From NCBI RefSeq assembly GCF_000227135.1, contig NC_018263.1, forward strand, positions 2,322,259-2,386,258: DNA of 64,000 bases, in the 5' to 3' direction. Source of the DNA: Leishmania donovani (lineage: Eukaryota; Euglenozoa; Kinetoplastea; Trypanosomatida; Trypanosomatidae). Below are positions 39,131 to 47,739 of the stretch, piece after piece (position 1 is the stretch's first letter; each line of letters begins with the position of its first letter). A model generated the notes under the pieces. That model was not told the DNA's origin. It was given only the letters and a program-made list of their open reading frames with translations, and did no database searches. The position numbers were made by a program, and so were the translations under genes.

Positions 39131-39571
39131 CTATGGTGTCAGAGGAGGTTGGCAGATCATACGGTGCAACGCGCTGATCGCTTCAGCGGCGGTGCGATTA
39201 GCCATGCGTGCTTCCACAATGGTGGGTGTTGGGTGGGACGTGAGGTGCGCGAGTCGATGGGCAACCACAGCCGCGGACTCGATTCTGAGTAGCACCTCCT
39301 GGTGCGGGGGGTATGTTGGAATCGGAAGTGGTCCGAAGGAACATCCGACGGACGGGCGAGCAGGTGGTTTCACTGCTGCAGCGCCTTTGGAAACAGTGGC
39401 CAACCACAAGCGCTGCTCCTCGATCGCTTGTGCGCGCGCCGAGTACTCGGCAGTCACAGCAAGATAAAGTTCCTCTGGAGAAGGAAGATCGAGAACGCTT
39501 ACAAAAGGTGCGTCAGCACGTCGCGGCGATCGTTTTCTGCGCGGCCTGGACGGTTGCGGCGAGGGATTCAT
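39131..39571 (-). CDS. Small protein of unknown function
   Basis: 146 residues from the ATG at 39571. Unlike most spacer frames it has protein-like composition: a basic leader (PSRPRRKRSPRR), an amphipathic Glu/Ala helix (PSPEELYLAVTAEYSARAQA, then IEEQRLWLATVSKG), a Pro-rich middle and a C-terminal helical stretch (ARMANRTAAEAISALHRMI). Third codon positions are only moderately GC-rich. A textbook T-rich tract plus AG lies 232 nt upstream, indicating a separate transcript in this otherwise gene-free 3-kb gap. A 14-codon upstream frame starts in the leader region. I do not recognise it; no membrane span, signal or catalytic motif. A competing plus-strand frame of 141 codons overlaps but looks less protein-like and is antisense to the unit. 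Confidence 0.5.
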   Translation of the reverse strand: MNPSPQPSRPRRKRSPRRADAPFVSVLDLPSPEELYLAVTAEYSARAQAIEEQRLWLATVSKGAAAVKPPARPSVGCSFGPLPIPTYPPHQEVLLRIESAAVVAHRLAHLTSHPTPTIVEARMANRTAAEAISALHRMICQPPLTP

Positions 39572-40627
39572 GGTGTTGCAAAAAGAAGAGGATCCTTCTC
39601 CGACCCGCGCAGACACATCTAGTACACTACACGGCGTGCTGCGCAGTTGTCCTTCCCCCCTACCTTGGCTTCTCCGTTACCCGAATGCGGAGTCGGCCTC
39701 TCATCTCGGGAGTGGCGAGATAAAAGTGAGACGTAGTCCCCCGGGGTGACGATCGAGACGAGCCTTTTGGTGATGACGTCGGGTCAGTGAGAACAAGGGA
39801 GCCTAGAGAGAAGAAAAAAAAAAGATGGAGGCGGCGCGGAAAACGCATCCTGGAAAGCCCAGACGAGTCCGCTTATGGCCCCCATTTCATCTCTCTTTTT
39901 TTCTCGTGACGATCCTCACATCGTCGCCACTGAAAAAGAAATATCGTGGAACGCGCAGTGAGTCCCGGCTCACCAAACTGGAGGGAGGGCAGACGACGCG
40001 TCGATCGGCACGGTGTCCGAAAGAGGCGTCATCTGTCGTCCTTTACGCCGGGGGACGTGCAATGGAAGCGATCTTGCTATCCGCTGCACCTGTGCTCTTG
40101 TCTGCTTGTTTGGCGTCCAGCGTCGCGTGGTCAGTTCAAAAGAAAAACAGAAAAGAAGTCTTGTGCCTTTTTTTCCTCGCTTCTCTTTAGTTCGCAACCT
40201 GCTCGTCAGGGAGGAGATGACGGCGTGCCATCATACAATAAAGATGCTGCTCAGCACACCATCAACCGACAACGCAACGCCCTACAACACCACGTACTTC
40301 AACGGGCTCGAACTCTCCCGGAGAGGGGACAGATGGCAACGACGAGAACGAGGGAGAACGCGCGGTCACGCATAGAAGCACTTGGAGGAATCATGCGAGG
40401 ATGTGAGCCACAGAGAGAGAGAGATCCGTCGAGAAGCGTGCACGCAAACAAGGGAGCACAGAGCTTAGGAAACGGTTCCGACGCGCGCAGCAGCTTCTGA
40501 GCGCAAGTCCGCATCCAAAGGAAGAGGAGAACAGGAAAAGAGAAGCAGAGACAGCGATGGGGGTACTACACACACGCGCACCAAATACAAGCGAAGCGCA
40601 CCAGCGCTCATCACTGCACGTATCAGG
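39572..40627. other. Intergenic spacer
   Basis: 5' leader of the small gene (39572-39802) and 3' UTR of the downstream-facing TBC gene. Includes a 14-codon minus-strand upstream frame ending at about 39660. Nothing else supported. Confidence 0.55.
39803..39825 (-). promoter_or_regulatory. Strong polypyrimidine tract/AG acceptor in the gap between eIF4G and TBC genes
   Basis: The minus strand has ten T followed by CTTCTCT and AG at 39804-39803. It supports an additional transcript carrying the 146-residue frame. Confidence 0.6.
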
Positions 40628-42310
40628 TCAGTCTCGATGAATCAAACCCACCATTTCCCAGTACTCGTCGCCATATCGATTCAGCTCCGCTGTCTTGAAC
40701 TTTACACGGTGCGCTCGCCGAAGAAGCTCGTATGCGTCTTTTCCATCCTGCAGACCTTTGAGTGCCAACAGCGTGTCCTCGAACGGCAGCGTCAAGAGGT
40801 GAGATTCCTCCCATTTCAAGAGCGCGATACCGGTGCGAAATATGATCTTCCAGCCCTCCGAGAAAAAGATGTCCCACACACGCAGCAGCGCCCGAAAGGG
40901 AAAGTGACCGACGAACAGCGTCAGAAACCATTGCGAGGCAAAGAAAGAAGGCTGAATCTCAAGCTCGTCGAGCCGCTTCGACAGCCGCGGTAGCAGTCGC
41001 GCAATGAGACGCTTCAGCTGATAGAAGAACTGCTGTAGCAACGGGAAGCCAGGGCGGAACAACTCCCGCATCTTGTACCGCTCATTGTACATCATTTCAT
41101 GCAGGGCCCAAAAGGACTCCTCCTCCGCCATTTGCGTGGACAGCGCCGCGACGAGGAAGCCCATGCCTTGCACGTAGCCCACCTCCGGATCACACCCGGC
41201 GTAGGCGTGCAGGACGTTGCGCAGGAAGGTCTGCCCAACACCACCTGGGTCCTGGAAGAGAACGTGGGTGGGGAATGTTCGAGCGAGGTCGCGCGAGATG
41301 ATGGCGTCTGTCTCCTTGTCCGCGAGCTTCTTGTCCCGCAGCGCCACATAGACGCCGTTGTTCTCCTCCGAGTTCAGCTGATGAAAGGAGCCCATGAGCA
41401 GCTGCCACGCGACGCCGCGGAAGCGACTCGGGATGCCCTTGCGGCACCTCTCCTTCAGCTTGGCGTGCATCTTCGTGTTCGTCTTGTTCCAGTCGGCCGC
41501 CATGTTGGCCCACTTGATCTCCCGCCGAACCACTTGCCTCCCATCAATGCCGCGAATGTACTTACCGTCCCTCTCCTTGGCGTCCTCGTCAATCACGAAG
41601 CCGAACTCGTCTACCAACTGCTGTTCAGCGTCATTCTCTTCTGCCTCGACGGCGCTCTCGTTGCCGGGGCGCGGGTTCCTTCCATCAGCGTCTGGCGTCA
41701 CAAGTCTACTGTCATGACCCTCCTCCTCCGTGTCCGAGTCGCTGCCGCCCGTCGGTGCCGCCCGCAGCTGACTCCTGCTTAGCGGCTGAGGGAGCTCTGC
41801 GTTCCCCGCGTCGTGGGCCTTCGCACGCATCAGAGGTCTCGGTCGCGATGCGACGCTTGGTGGCACTGCAACCGTGCAAGCCGCTGGGAAACGAGCTGCC
41901 TGCGGGGCGTTAAAGGGCGAGCTGCCGCGGCCCAGCTGCATCTCCTCAGTCGGAGCCACAAGTAGTAAAGGAGAGGAAACCACCTGAACCACCTGTTCAG
42001 TGCCACCAAACTCATCATACGACTTCATCGCCGTCGTGCCACTCCTGGGCGGCGTCTGTGACGGGTAATATCCTTGCGCCTTCGCGAGACTGTCTGCCGT
42101 GTTGCGGTTTGCAGCGAGGGGCATTGCTAATGCGCTACCACTGACGGACGGCGCGAGAACGGTTTGTCGTCCGGCGGCAGCGGCTGGCTTTACAGTACGT
42201 GGATTGTGATCTGCATGAACAGCATATACGTGGAGGGGGGCCCTCTCGCCCAAATCATGCGGCATCGCCTCGGCGTCGTCACCGCCCATGAACACGCTTT
42301 CCTCGTCCAT
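40628..42310 (-). CDS. TBC-domain Rab GTPase-activating protein
   Basis: 560 residues from the ATG at 42310; the 179 upstream open codons contain the pyrimidine tract and are 5' UTR. Residues 1-250 are disordered and Ser/Ala/Pro-rich. A short conserved-looking DEFGFVIDEDA stretch precedes the TBC domain at about 301-545. Both catalytic fingers are present: ISRDLARTFP with Arg354 (IxxDxxR) and GYVQGMGF with Gln391 (YxQ). RVWDIFFSEGWK and FRTGIALLK are also typical. Established: TBC proteins speed GTP hydrolysis by Rab GTPases on membranes using these two residues. The target Rab cannot be read from sequence. The next gene upstream is a second TBC protein with the same DEFGF-like lead-in, so the pair is probably an old tandem duplication. 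Confidence 0.9.
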   Translation of the reverse strand: MDEESVFMGGDDAEAMPHDLGERAPLHVYAVHADHNPRTVKPAAAAGRQTVLAPSVSGSALAMPLAANRNTADSLAKAQGYYPSQTPPRSGTTAMKSYDEFGGTEQVVQVVSSPLLLVAPTEEMQLGRGSSPFNAPQAARFPAACTVAVPPSVASRPRPLMRAKAHDAGNAELPQPLSRSQLRAAPTGGSDSDTEEEGHDSRLVTPDADGRNPRPGNESAVEAEENDAEQQLVDEFGFVIDEDAKERDGKYIRGIDGRQVVRREIKWANMAADWNKTNTKMHAKLKERCRKGIPSRFRGVAWQLLMGSFHQLNSEENNGVYVALRDKKLADKETDAIISRDLARTFPTHVLFQDPGGVGQTFLRNVLHAYAGCDPEVGYVQGMGFLVAALSTQMAEEESFWALHEMMYNERYKMRELFRPGFPLLQQFFYQLKRLIARLLPRLSKRLDELEIQPSFFASQWFLTLFVGHFPFRALLRVWDIFFSEGWKIIFRTGIALLKWEESHLLTLPFEDTLLALKGLQDGKDAYELLRRAHRVKFKTAELNRYGDEYWEMVGLIHRD

Positions 42311-43694
42311 CCTAAGCCCGGCGGTTAATCCCGCTTGAAATTGATCGAAGAAAGAGTGGTGTTTTGCAACAAAACAGAGGATGCTCGGCTGGAAGAGGAA
42401 GTAGAAAGACGCGCAAGCACAGCCGTTCGTGTTTCTCGTTGGTAGTACCGGGGTTTGAGATTGTGCACGCGCGCCACTTTTTCTGTGCGCGTGATGCAGG
42501 AGTGTGGTGTGTGCTCTGCGCTGTTTTCTTTTTTTTTCACGATTCTTATTCTTGATCACGTGTGCCCTCCACTCGCTGGCACGAGGAAAGTGAAGTGGCC
42601 GAGAAGGAAAGGACGATAGCACTGTCGCAACAAGAAGAGGAGCAGAGAGCCTCCCTCCCTCCCTCCTTTTGCCTTGGGCACGCCGACTTGCGTGCGTGTG
42701 CGCAGGGATGTTTGGCGCCCAAGCAACCGGAGTGTTGAAGAAATCGCGTCGTACGCACGATGTGGGCACCCCCTGCCGTGTCTTCAGCGGGGAGTACCGT
42801 CCTTCGTGCTGAGAAACCAAGGGAAGAAAACGAGCGAGAACCAACAAAACAATACTACAAATGAAAGCAGCAGATGGAGAGGCACAGCAAGCGCGTCAAA
42901 GGCGCGTGCGAGGACTGCTGCGCCGTACTTTGTCCTCCTCACGTCCTCCAGGCTGGCTGCTCTGCTGCAAAAAGAAAAAGGAGTGTGGGGAGGAAACCGG
43001 TATGCAGAAAAGAGGCAGAGAGAGGAAGAGGAGAAGGAGATTTTTCCGGCGAATAGCAAGGCTCCCATGACACATAGAGGAAAGAGGGGGGGGGGGGCAG
43101 CAGAAAACATGAAGATATGCGCCGATAGCCCTTGTCGTGCGACTACGGATCCATCTGCTCCACCTCCACCACCTCAACCCACCCCGGCGGCCGTCGGCGA
43201 ATATGCCGACCACTGAGTAAGCAATATGAGAGCACAAGGGAGGTGGATGTCGGGAAGGTCGAGAAGCTCAAGCACAGAAAGCAAAAAGACGACGACGCAA
43301 TTCCAAATCGAGCGGAGTAGTAACAGATACAGGGCATCAAAGTGGGGCCGGCATAGGGGAGGCAAACTACTAAAACCGCAAAGGCCGCATCACGCACAAC
43401 TGTGCGCACAATGTCGCGTGAGCCTCTCTCTCTGTGTATGAGCTGGGTACCGCTCACACCGAATACACCGCCCACTTCTGCACTGTGGCACCCATCTGCC
43501 CCCCCCCCGCTCCACTGAAGCGAGCTGAAGGAGAACCGTGATGGGCAGAAATATAGAGGGGAATATACAGAGCGTCTTCTTTGCTGTACGCGCGTGAACG
43601 CATGCGCACGTCCACCCGGGCTGGCCTGTCGCTCGCGGGGTCCGCTCAATTGGATGGGCACTAAGAGACGTACGTGCGCTCCGCAACACGCCCA
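42311..43694. other. Intergenic spacer between the two TBC genes
   Basis: 5' UTR of the first and 3' UTR of the second TBC gene; G run near 43090, C run near 43500. No supported gene. Confidence 0.6.
42389..42408 (-). promoter_or_regulatory. Polypyrimidine tract/AG acceptor for the 560-residue TBC gene
   Basis: A CT-rich minus-strand tract ends at AG 42390-42389, 78 nt before the ATG at 42310; this places the apparent N-terminal extension in the untranscribed or spliced-off part. Confidence 0.6.
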
Positions 43695-44936
43695 CTAACT
43701 TGGTTGCCCGTTGTACTCAGTCATTAACTCGTTCATGTAGGCGCTCTTGAAACGTATTTTGAGCGCGGTCTTGAGCAGCTCAGCAGGACGTTTCGACTCC
43801 TGAATGCCCTTGAGTACCAGCAGCAGTTCTGTATCTGTGTTCAGTGACAGCAACCGCCGCTCCTCGATCTTGAGCAGCGCCAGCGCGATGCGGTACACCG
43901 GCTTCCACCCCTCGCAGAGAAACATGTCCCAGATGCGGGACACAAGACCAAAGTTGAAGTAGTATGTAAAGATGGTCATGAACCAGTGTACAGCGTAGAA
44001 ACACGGGGGAATAGTATGCCTGTCGTGCAGGTGGGCGTACAGCTTCCGCATCTTCTGGCGCATCAGTGCCTCGAAGACGTAAAAGGCACATTGCAGTTGC
44101 GGGAAGCTAGGGGCGAAGACGGCCTTCATATTGTACTTGGCGTTCTCCATGACAGCGACAAAGGCCCAAAAGGCGTCCTCCTCCTCCTCCACCTGGAGGA
44201 TGAGGGTGGCAGCGAGGAAGCCCATGCCCTGGCAGTACCCCACGTCGGGGTTGTAGTTTGCGTAGGCGTGAAGGATGCGGCGCAGCATCTGCTGCCCCTG
44301 GCCCGACCTCACGCTGAAGAGGCGGTTCGTCGGGAAGGTGCGATCGAGGTCGCGCGCGATGACGTCTGCCAAGTCTTTGGAGTCGAGTGGCTGACTGTGG
44401 AGGCGCATGTACACCCCTGGGAGACGATCCTTCATTCCCCAGCTCTGCAGCAGGTGCTGCCAGACAGCGCACCGCTTCGGTTGCGGCACTCCGCGTCTGC
44501 AGTACCTCTTCAGTGTGTCATGCTTCACGCTGGCCCAGTGGGCCATCATGTACTCCCACTTATCCAGATATGCGCGGCTGTAACCGTTGTTTCGGCGCTC
44601 GTAGTCCTCCGCGGCCTTCTCCTCCTCTGTTACGAGGAAGCCGAACATGTCGTGGAATTCGTAGGCGGCGCGGCGGGGCGCGCTCAAGGCACCCTTCACC
44701 TTAGAGGAGGTGGCTTGGAAACGGTCTTTCTTCGAGGGTGTACCGAGGCTCGCGGATGTAGCGGGGCACTTCCCTGCGCCATCGCGGCCCTCAAGCCTGT
44801 CCTGCGAGACCGCCTCCTGGTTTTCCTCGCTGCTAGTTTCCACGGCGACACGGTTTACGCGCCCCGTGGTGGAGGTGATGGTTGCCGGCGATGACCCGCG
44901 GCGCAGCTCTACTTCCTCGGCGTGAGGGAGGATCAT
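43695..44936 (-). CDS. TBC-domain Rab GTPase-activating protein, tandem paralogue
   Basis: 413 residues from the ATG at 44936 (six further codons open from a GTG). After a 110-residue polar leader, FHDMFGFLVTEEEK at about 90-103 mirrors the DEFGFVIDED element of the neighbouring gene. The TBC domain spans about 147-395, with Arg199 in IARDLDRTFP and Gln236 in GYCQGMGF, plus RIWDMFLCEGWKPVYR. Both catalytic residues are intact, so GAP activity on a Rab is expected. Shorter in the leader than the 560-residue neighbour but similar throughout the domain. No membrane span. It could regulate a different Rab, since the leader regions share nothing beyond the FGF motif. Confidence 0.9.
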   Translation of the reverse strand: MILPHAEEVELRRGSSPATITSTTGRVNRVAVETSSEENQEAVSQDRLEGRDGAGKCPATSASLGTPSKKDRFQATSSKVKGALSAPRRAAYEFHDMFGFLVTEEEKAAEDYERRNNGYSRAYLDKWEYMMAHWASVKHDTLKRYCRRGVPQPKRCAVWQHLLQSWGMKDRLPGVYMRLHSQPLDSKDLADVIARDLDRTFPTNRLFSVRSGQGQQMLRRILHAYANYNPDVGYCQGMGFLAATLILQVEEEEDAFWAFVAVMENAKYNMKAVFAPSFPQLQCAFYVFEALMRQKMRKLYAHLHDRHTIPPCFYAVHWFMTIFTYYFNFGLVSRIWDMFLCEGWKPVYRIALALLKIEERRLLSLNTDTELLLVLKGIQESKRPAELLKTALKIRFKSAYMNELMTEYNGQPS

Positions 44937-45010
44937 GATAGTTCCCTCCACCACCGTTGTCGGAGAGACGCCGGTGGTGGCGGCAAAAAGAGGGGTGGCG
45001 TCTTTGTTAC

Positions 45011-45070
45011 CTGTGATGGCGGTGACGACGTGTGTATGAAGAAAAAGAGAACGAAAAAGTTACAACAAAA
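45011..45070 (-). promoter_or_regulatory. Polypyrimidine tract/AG acceptor for the 413-residue TBC gene
   Basis: T/C-rich minus-strand block (45032-45070) then AG at 45012-45011, 74 nt before the ATG at 44936. Confidence 0.55.
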
Positions 45071-46057
45071 CGACTGTTTGAAAGAGATGCGGTGCACCCT
45101 GGCGAACAGACAAACGCGTCTTCATGCGAGGACGCGAGGAGGTCGGGAGTAAGAGAGTGCGCGGGCGTGTGTCGAGGGAGAGGGGTCCTTGTCGGTGAAG
45201 AGCGAGGAAGAGGGAAGAGCGTGCACCACAACAGATGTTTTAGCACATGATTGCGCGGGACATATGCGCCAGGTGGAACTTTTCAAGCCTCAATCGTCCC
45301 GAAGAAGTTCACAGCGTATCTTCGGTAGATGTTCCCACGTCAGCATCGCCAACGACAAGGATGTGCGGCGGGCTCCGCACGTCGATCTCTTTGTTCTTTC
45401 GCAGCGGGTCGACTTTGCGTGCATCGGGCTCCCTCTCACTCTCTCCATCCCGGTCGCGCGGCGGGCGGGAACAAAACCATCCGATAAAGGCAAGGTACGT
45501 TGATGGGAGGAGAAATGAGATGGGCAGAAACAGGTATGCGATAGAAACGAGGAAAAAGTGCAGAGCGGTGGTGGAGGAGGGGGGCTGTGGTAGCGAGGGA
45601 GTCGTGCGCGACCGGCCATCGACGAAAACGGCGCATAGCTCTCCCAGCGAGAAGAGGGAGGTAGCGAGGCAACAACGAGAAGCACCTCTTCAGAGGCAAC
45701 ACCGAAGAGTGCGAAAACACAGAACAGAAACGCAGAGCGTAGGCCTCCGAGGCCAGAGTTGGCTGAGGAGGTGTGTACTCGAAACATCTGTGATTGGCAT
45801 CGCGTGGAAAGGACACGACACCATGGCAGAGCACGTTTTGGGGCGCACACTGCAAGCAAGTACCCGATACTGAAAAAAAAAACACAATCGATAAGCCGCA
45901 CCGTGGAACCCCACTACAGTAAAACCCGCGTAGAGGTCTGCGAACTGCAATCTCCATGACCGCCTCACAGAATGCCGGCGGCCTCTATATGCATCTGAGG
46001 GCACTTGCGCTACCTCACCATGACGTCGACGTGCATTCTTCGCGGGGTGACCTCCGA

Positions 46058-46221
46058 CCGCTTCCTTGCACACGGCCCACACAGCGAACTCTGAGGAATA
46101 TCGTACGATCGTGGTCAGGTGCGCTAACAGGGGAGCGCTACGCTCACCAGCCTTTGCCACCTGGCCGCGGTCGTACGATAGTCCTCAGAATGCGCGGTGT
46201 GAGCCGTGCACAAGGAAGCGG
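46058..46221. repeat. Long imperfect inverted repeat (two 64-bp arms, 36-bp loop)
   Basis: Arm 46058-46121 and the reverse complement of arm 46158-46221 align without gaps at 54 of 64 positions. Each arm contains the palindrome TCGTACGA. Most mismatches are transitions, several giving G-U pairs in RNA. Loop 46122-46157. Similarity beyond the arms is weak. Function unknown; any transcript through it would form a long stem. Confidence 0.85.
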
Positions 46222-47346
46222 AGGAGGAGAAGTCGCAGTGGGTGCGATCGCGATATCAGCATGGCTGACGCATCATCGTGATCGGAGTCGTCGCGATAAA
46301 GAGAACTCATTTCTCCGCTAGCATAAAATAGGGGCAGCTCTCGTAGGCCGCGTTCCACCGGTGAGGGAGACGGTGGCACTAGGCAATTTCGTGTGTCCGC
46401 TCCATCGCCACCTCATTGCACAACAGAGGCATTCGGTGTACGGCCAGTGTCGCCCCGTCAGATGCGGTGGCGGGGTCACGATCGCAGGAGGATGCCACCG
46501 TCGGCGTGCAGGAAGCCCGAAAGAGCTCATTCACCATCGGCAGACGGCGCACGGTAGGGCGCTTCGTCATATTTTGGTGCGTATGTGGAGGAGGGAGAGG
46601 GTTTCTCTGCCTGTCTCTCTGTGTCTGTGTGTGTGCGGCCTGCTGTTGAAGCCACCAGAAAACAGCCCTTTGACAGCACTTGGGTCAGCGATAGGACTGG
46701 CCAACAGTGAGAGCGAACGGCACAGCCGACAAAAAGCGCTCGAGTCGTAGAAGCCGCACAGAAAAAGAAGCGGTGGAGCGGTACGTTCAGGGCAGACGAC
46801 AGAGGCGCATGGGGGGGGGGTTCGTAGCTGAGGCTATAGAAGCCCAAGGCGCAGCCTGCAAGAGAAGCGAGCGAGGAGAAAAGACATGGCTTCACAGAGG
46901 AGATGATGATCGAGCTCTCCCTCGCTGCGTTGGTTTCCCTTTTCGTGCTGTGAACGCTGTTTTACTCGCTGCTGCGTTTTCGTGGAGTACACAAGTGAAG
47001 TGACTTAGCGCCCGCTTCAGCGCAGGGCGAGGGGCGAGAAGACGACAACAGTGCACGCGGGAAGAAGGGAACGAGAAACGGGGTGCATGGTCCCTCCCTC
47101 CTCTCTCTCACCCTCTCTCCCTCGCGCTCGCTCTCTGCCTGTGTTTGGCGGGTGTGCAACTGTGAAACGCTTGAGAAGGGCGTATGGATGTATGTGTGTA
47201 TATACATACAGGTGTTAACTCGAATCGGCGTAGCTCTTCGATCACCTTTCTCCTACACGCTTGCATCACAAGACTCCGCTGCCCGGAGGGGGGGAGGGCG
47301 TCCTCAAAAGTGCCGGATCGGCAACCAAACGCATGCACACATGCAC

Positions 47347-47398
47347 ACAGACAGACAGACACACATGCGCGCATGCACAGACAGATAGACAGACAGAC
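47347..47398. repeat. Degenerate (CAGA)n repeat
   Basis: Two blocks of CAGACAGA-type units separated by CACATGCGCGCATGCA, in the 3' flank of the ADCK gene. Confidence 0.85.
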
Positions 47399-47739
47399 GC
47401 GCTGTGAAACGCGCCTTTTAAAGAAAAACTCTGTAAGAAAGGAGGAAGTGAGCGGCGCCATGACGCCGACCTCCCTTCCCATGCCAAAACTTCACGGTTG
47501 AAGACGCGGCAAAAAAAAAAGAAGAGAGGACGGCAGCCTCGCTCGCTCGGTCCGTTCGGCAGGCAGTCAGAAGCATCCCCTTCCGTCACTCCTTCCATGC
47601 CAAACGAAGGGGCAAGCTGGCAACGTGACGGGGATGGCCGCAAGGAAGTGTTGCTGCCCGCCACAACAGCACTCAGTGCGACTGAAGACGTGTGGGGAGG
47701 CACCGTTCGTTTTGTCTCTCGACATTCCTCGCCCTTCTC

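Larger units (their letters stand above)
44937..47739. other. Long gene-poor gap with a large inverted repeat
   Basis: 2.8 kb between the TBC and ADCK genes. It holds the 64-bp inverted repeat at 46058-46221, a CAGA-rich repeat at 47347-47398 and a poly-T (minus) tract at about 47510-47525 with an AG downstream. Open frames on both strands are not convincing as genes. Confidence 0.55.

Noticed and set aside
42311..42847. 179-codon N-terminal extension of the 560-residue TBC protein
   Set aside because: Interrupted functionally by a pyrimidine tract plus AG at 42389; composition is UTR-like.
43986..44894. Plus-strand open frame of 302 codons
   Set aside because: Antisense to the 413-residue TBC protein; no recognisable domain.
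45290..45957. Overlapping minus-strand frames of 173-203 codons
   Set aside because: Pyrimidine-tract translation (Phe, Ser, Pro, Leu and Cys-rich); resembles UTR sequence.
46379..46570. Minus-strand 63-codon frame after a CT tract
   Set aside because: No AG between the tract and the ATG, too short to judge, no recognisable motif.
47108..47482. Minus-strand 124-codon frame just after a poly-T tract and AG (47491-47490)
   Set aside because: The splice signal is decent, but the middle of the frame is encoded by the CAGA repeat and the rest shows no family; left as a possible non-coding leader.
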